Source: Paenibacillus thiaminolyticus (lineage in GTDB: Bacteria > Bacillota > Bacilli > Paenibacillales > Paenibacillaceae). Taken from it: DNA of 64,000 bases. Position 1 is the first letter of the stretch, and each line of letters starts with the position of its first letter. Positions 63,880-64,000 of the stretch are shown one piece after another. A model generated the notes under the pieces. The model worked only from the letters and a program-made list of their open reading frames with translations. It did no database searches and was not told the origin of the DNA. The stretch lies in the NCBI RefSeq assembly GCF_007066085.1, contig NZ_CP041405.1:2294001-2358000 (forward strand), written 5' to 3'. The position numbers were made by a program, and so were the translations under genes.

Positions 63880-64000
63880 CCTGCATCGGCCAGTCAAAAG
63901 AGGGTGTCTCATAGGCATTGCATCATGATTGGGGGGTATCGGGTCAATAGAGAACAGGGGTGGTATAAAACGGTATGAGGCAAAGCGGTGGAGGAGGGAT
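63880..64000. other. Right-end non-coding stretch
   Basis: Short remainder after hpaF; contains AGGGTGTCTCATAGGC and a G-rich end. No gene or terminator I can support. Confidence 0.4.

Overview
The window looks like a chromosome segment of a Paenibacillus-type Firmicute. The reasons are the gene content and order: infC with an ATT start followed by rpmI and rplT, a T-box controlled ilvB-ilvN-ilvC-leuA operon, the treP-treA-treR trehalose operon, a YjcZ sporulation peptide, a Spo0E-like phosphatase, many sugar ABC transporters and strong GGAGG ribosome binding sites. Codons are moderately GC-rich, with clearly AT-rich islands. Species assignment is inference; the P. alvei / thiaminolyticus / dendritiformis group would fit.

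Layout: 1-1584 holds the start of a large sugar-binding protein gene and an MsmX/UgpC-type ATPase. 1816-2440 is a gene-free repeat block that recurs inverted at 54840-55329. 2662-5224 has a 1-Cys peroxiredoxin, a homologue of the avilamycin-resistance 23S rRNA methyltransferase AviRa, and a NUDIX hydrolase bracketed by two hairpin repeats. 5435-11150 is the branched-chain amino acid operon with promoter, T-box leader and terminators. 11382-14278 holds a GNAT, a small Gly/Tyr-rich protein, a nucleoid-associated protein and a thioesterase.

14574-16480 is the most unusual region: an AT-rich cassette with an HTH-TPR receptor (RRNPP style), two tiny paralogous secreted-propeptide genes ending in D-x-G-x-I-x-P-W, a relic of the receptor 3' end between them, a terminator, and then a Spo0E-like phosphatase that seems to start at ATT. 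I read it as a peptide quorum-sensing system that has duplicated its signal gene, perhaps linked to sporulation phosphorelay control.

16575-17990 is infC-rpmI-rplT with its leader. 18038-33485 carries envelope and housekeeping genes (GT2, PAP2 phosphatase, GT28 glycolipid synthase, trmB, ytqA/mnmM, manA after a broken VOC gene, a histidine kinase fused to its response regulator, a CPBP protease, a DUF4358-MBOAT-DHHW O-acylation cluster, an M29 aminopeptidase). 33594-41202 is a patchwork of small genes (DUF2167, SMI1/KNR4, lipoprotein, M23 peptidase, GNAT-NUDIX fusion, DUF4177, P-loop kinase, L,D-transpeptidase).

41303-51746 is a LacI/CcpA-type sugar locus: GH65 phosphorylase, binding protein, two permeases, a debranching-type glycosidase and a Gfo/Idh/MocA oxidoreductase. 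It lacks its own ATPase, which an MsmX-like ATPase such as that at 466-1584 could supply. 51855-55329 has an Rpn nuclease, an MFS transporter, a truncated DUF488 gene and the second repeat copy. 55499-59828 is the trehalose operon with twin TreR sites. The right end has yjcZ, an MFS exporter with a palindrome over its -10 box, and an hpaG1-hpaG2-hpaF homoprotocatechuate-type cluster.
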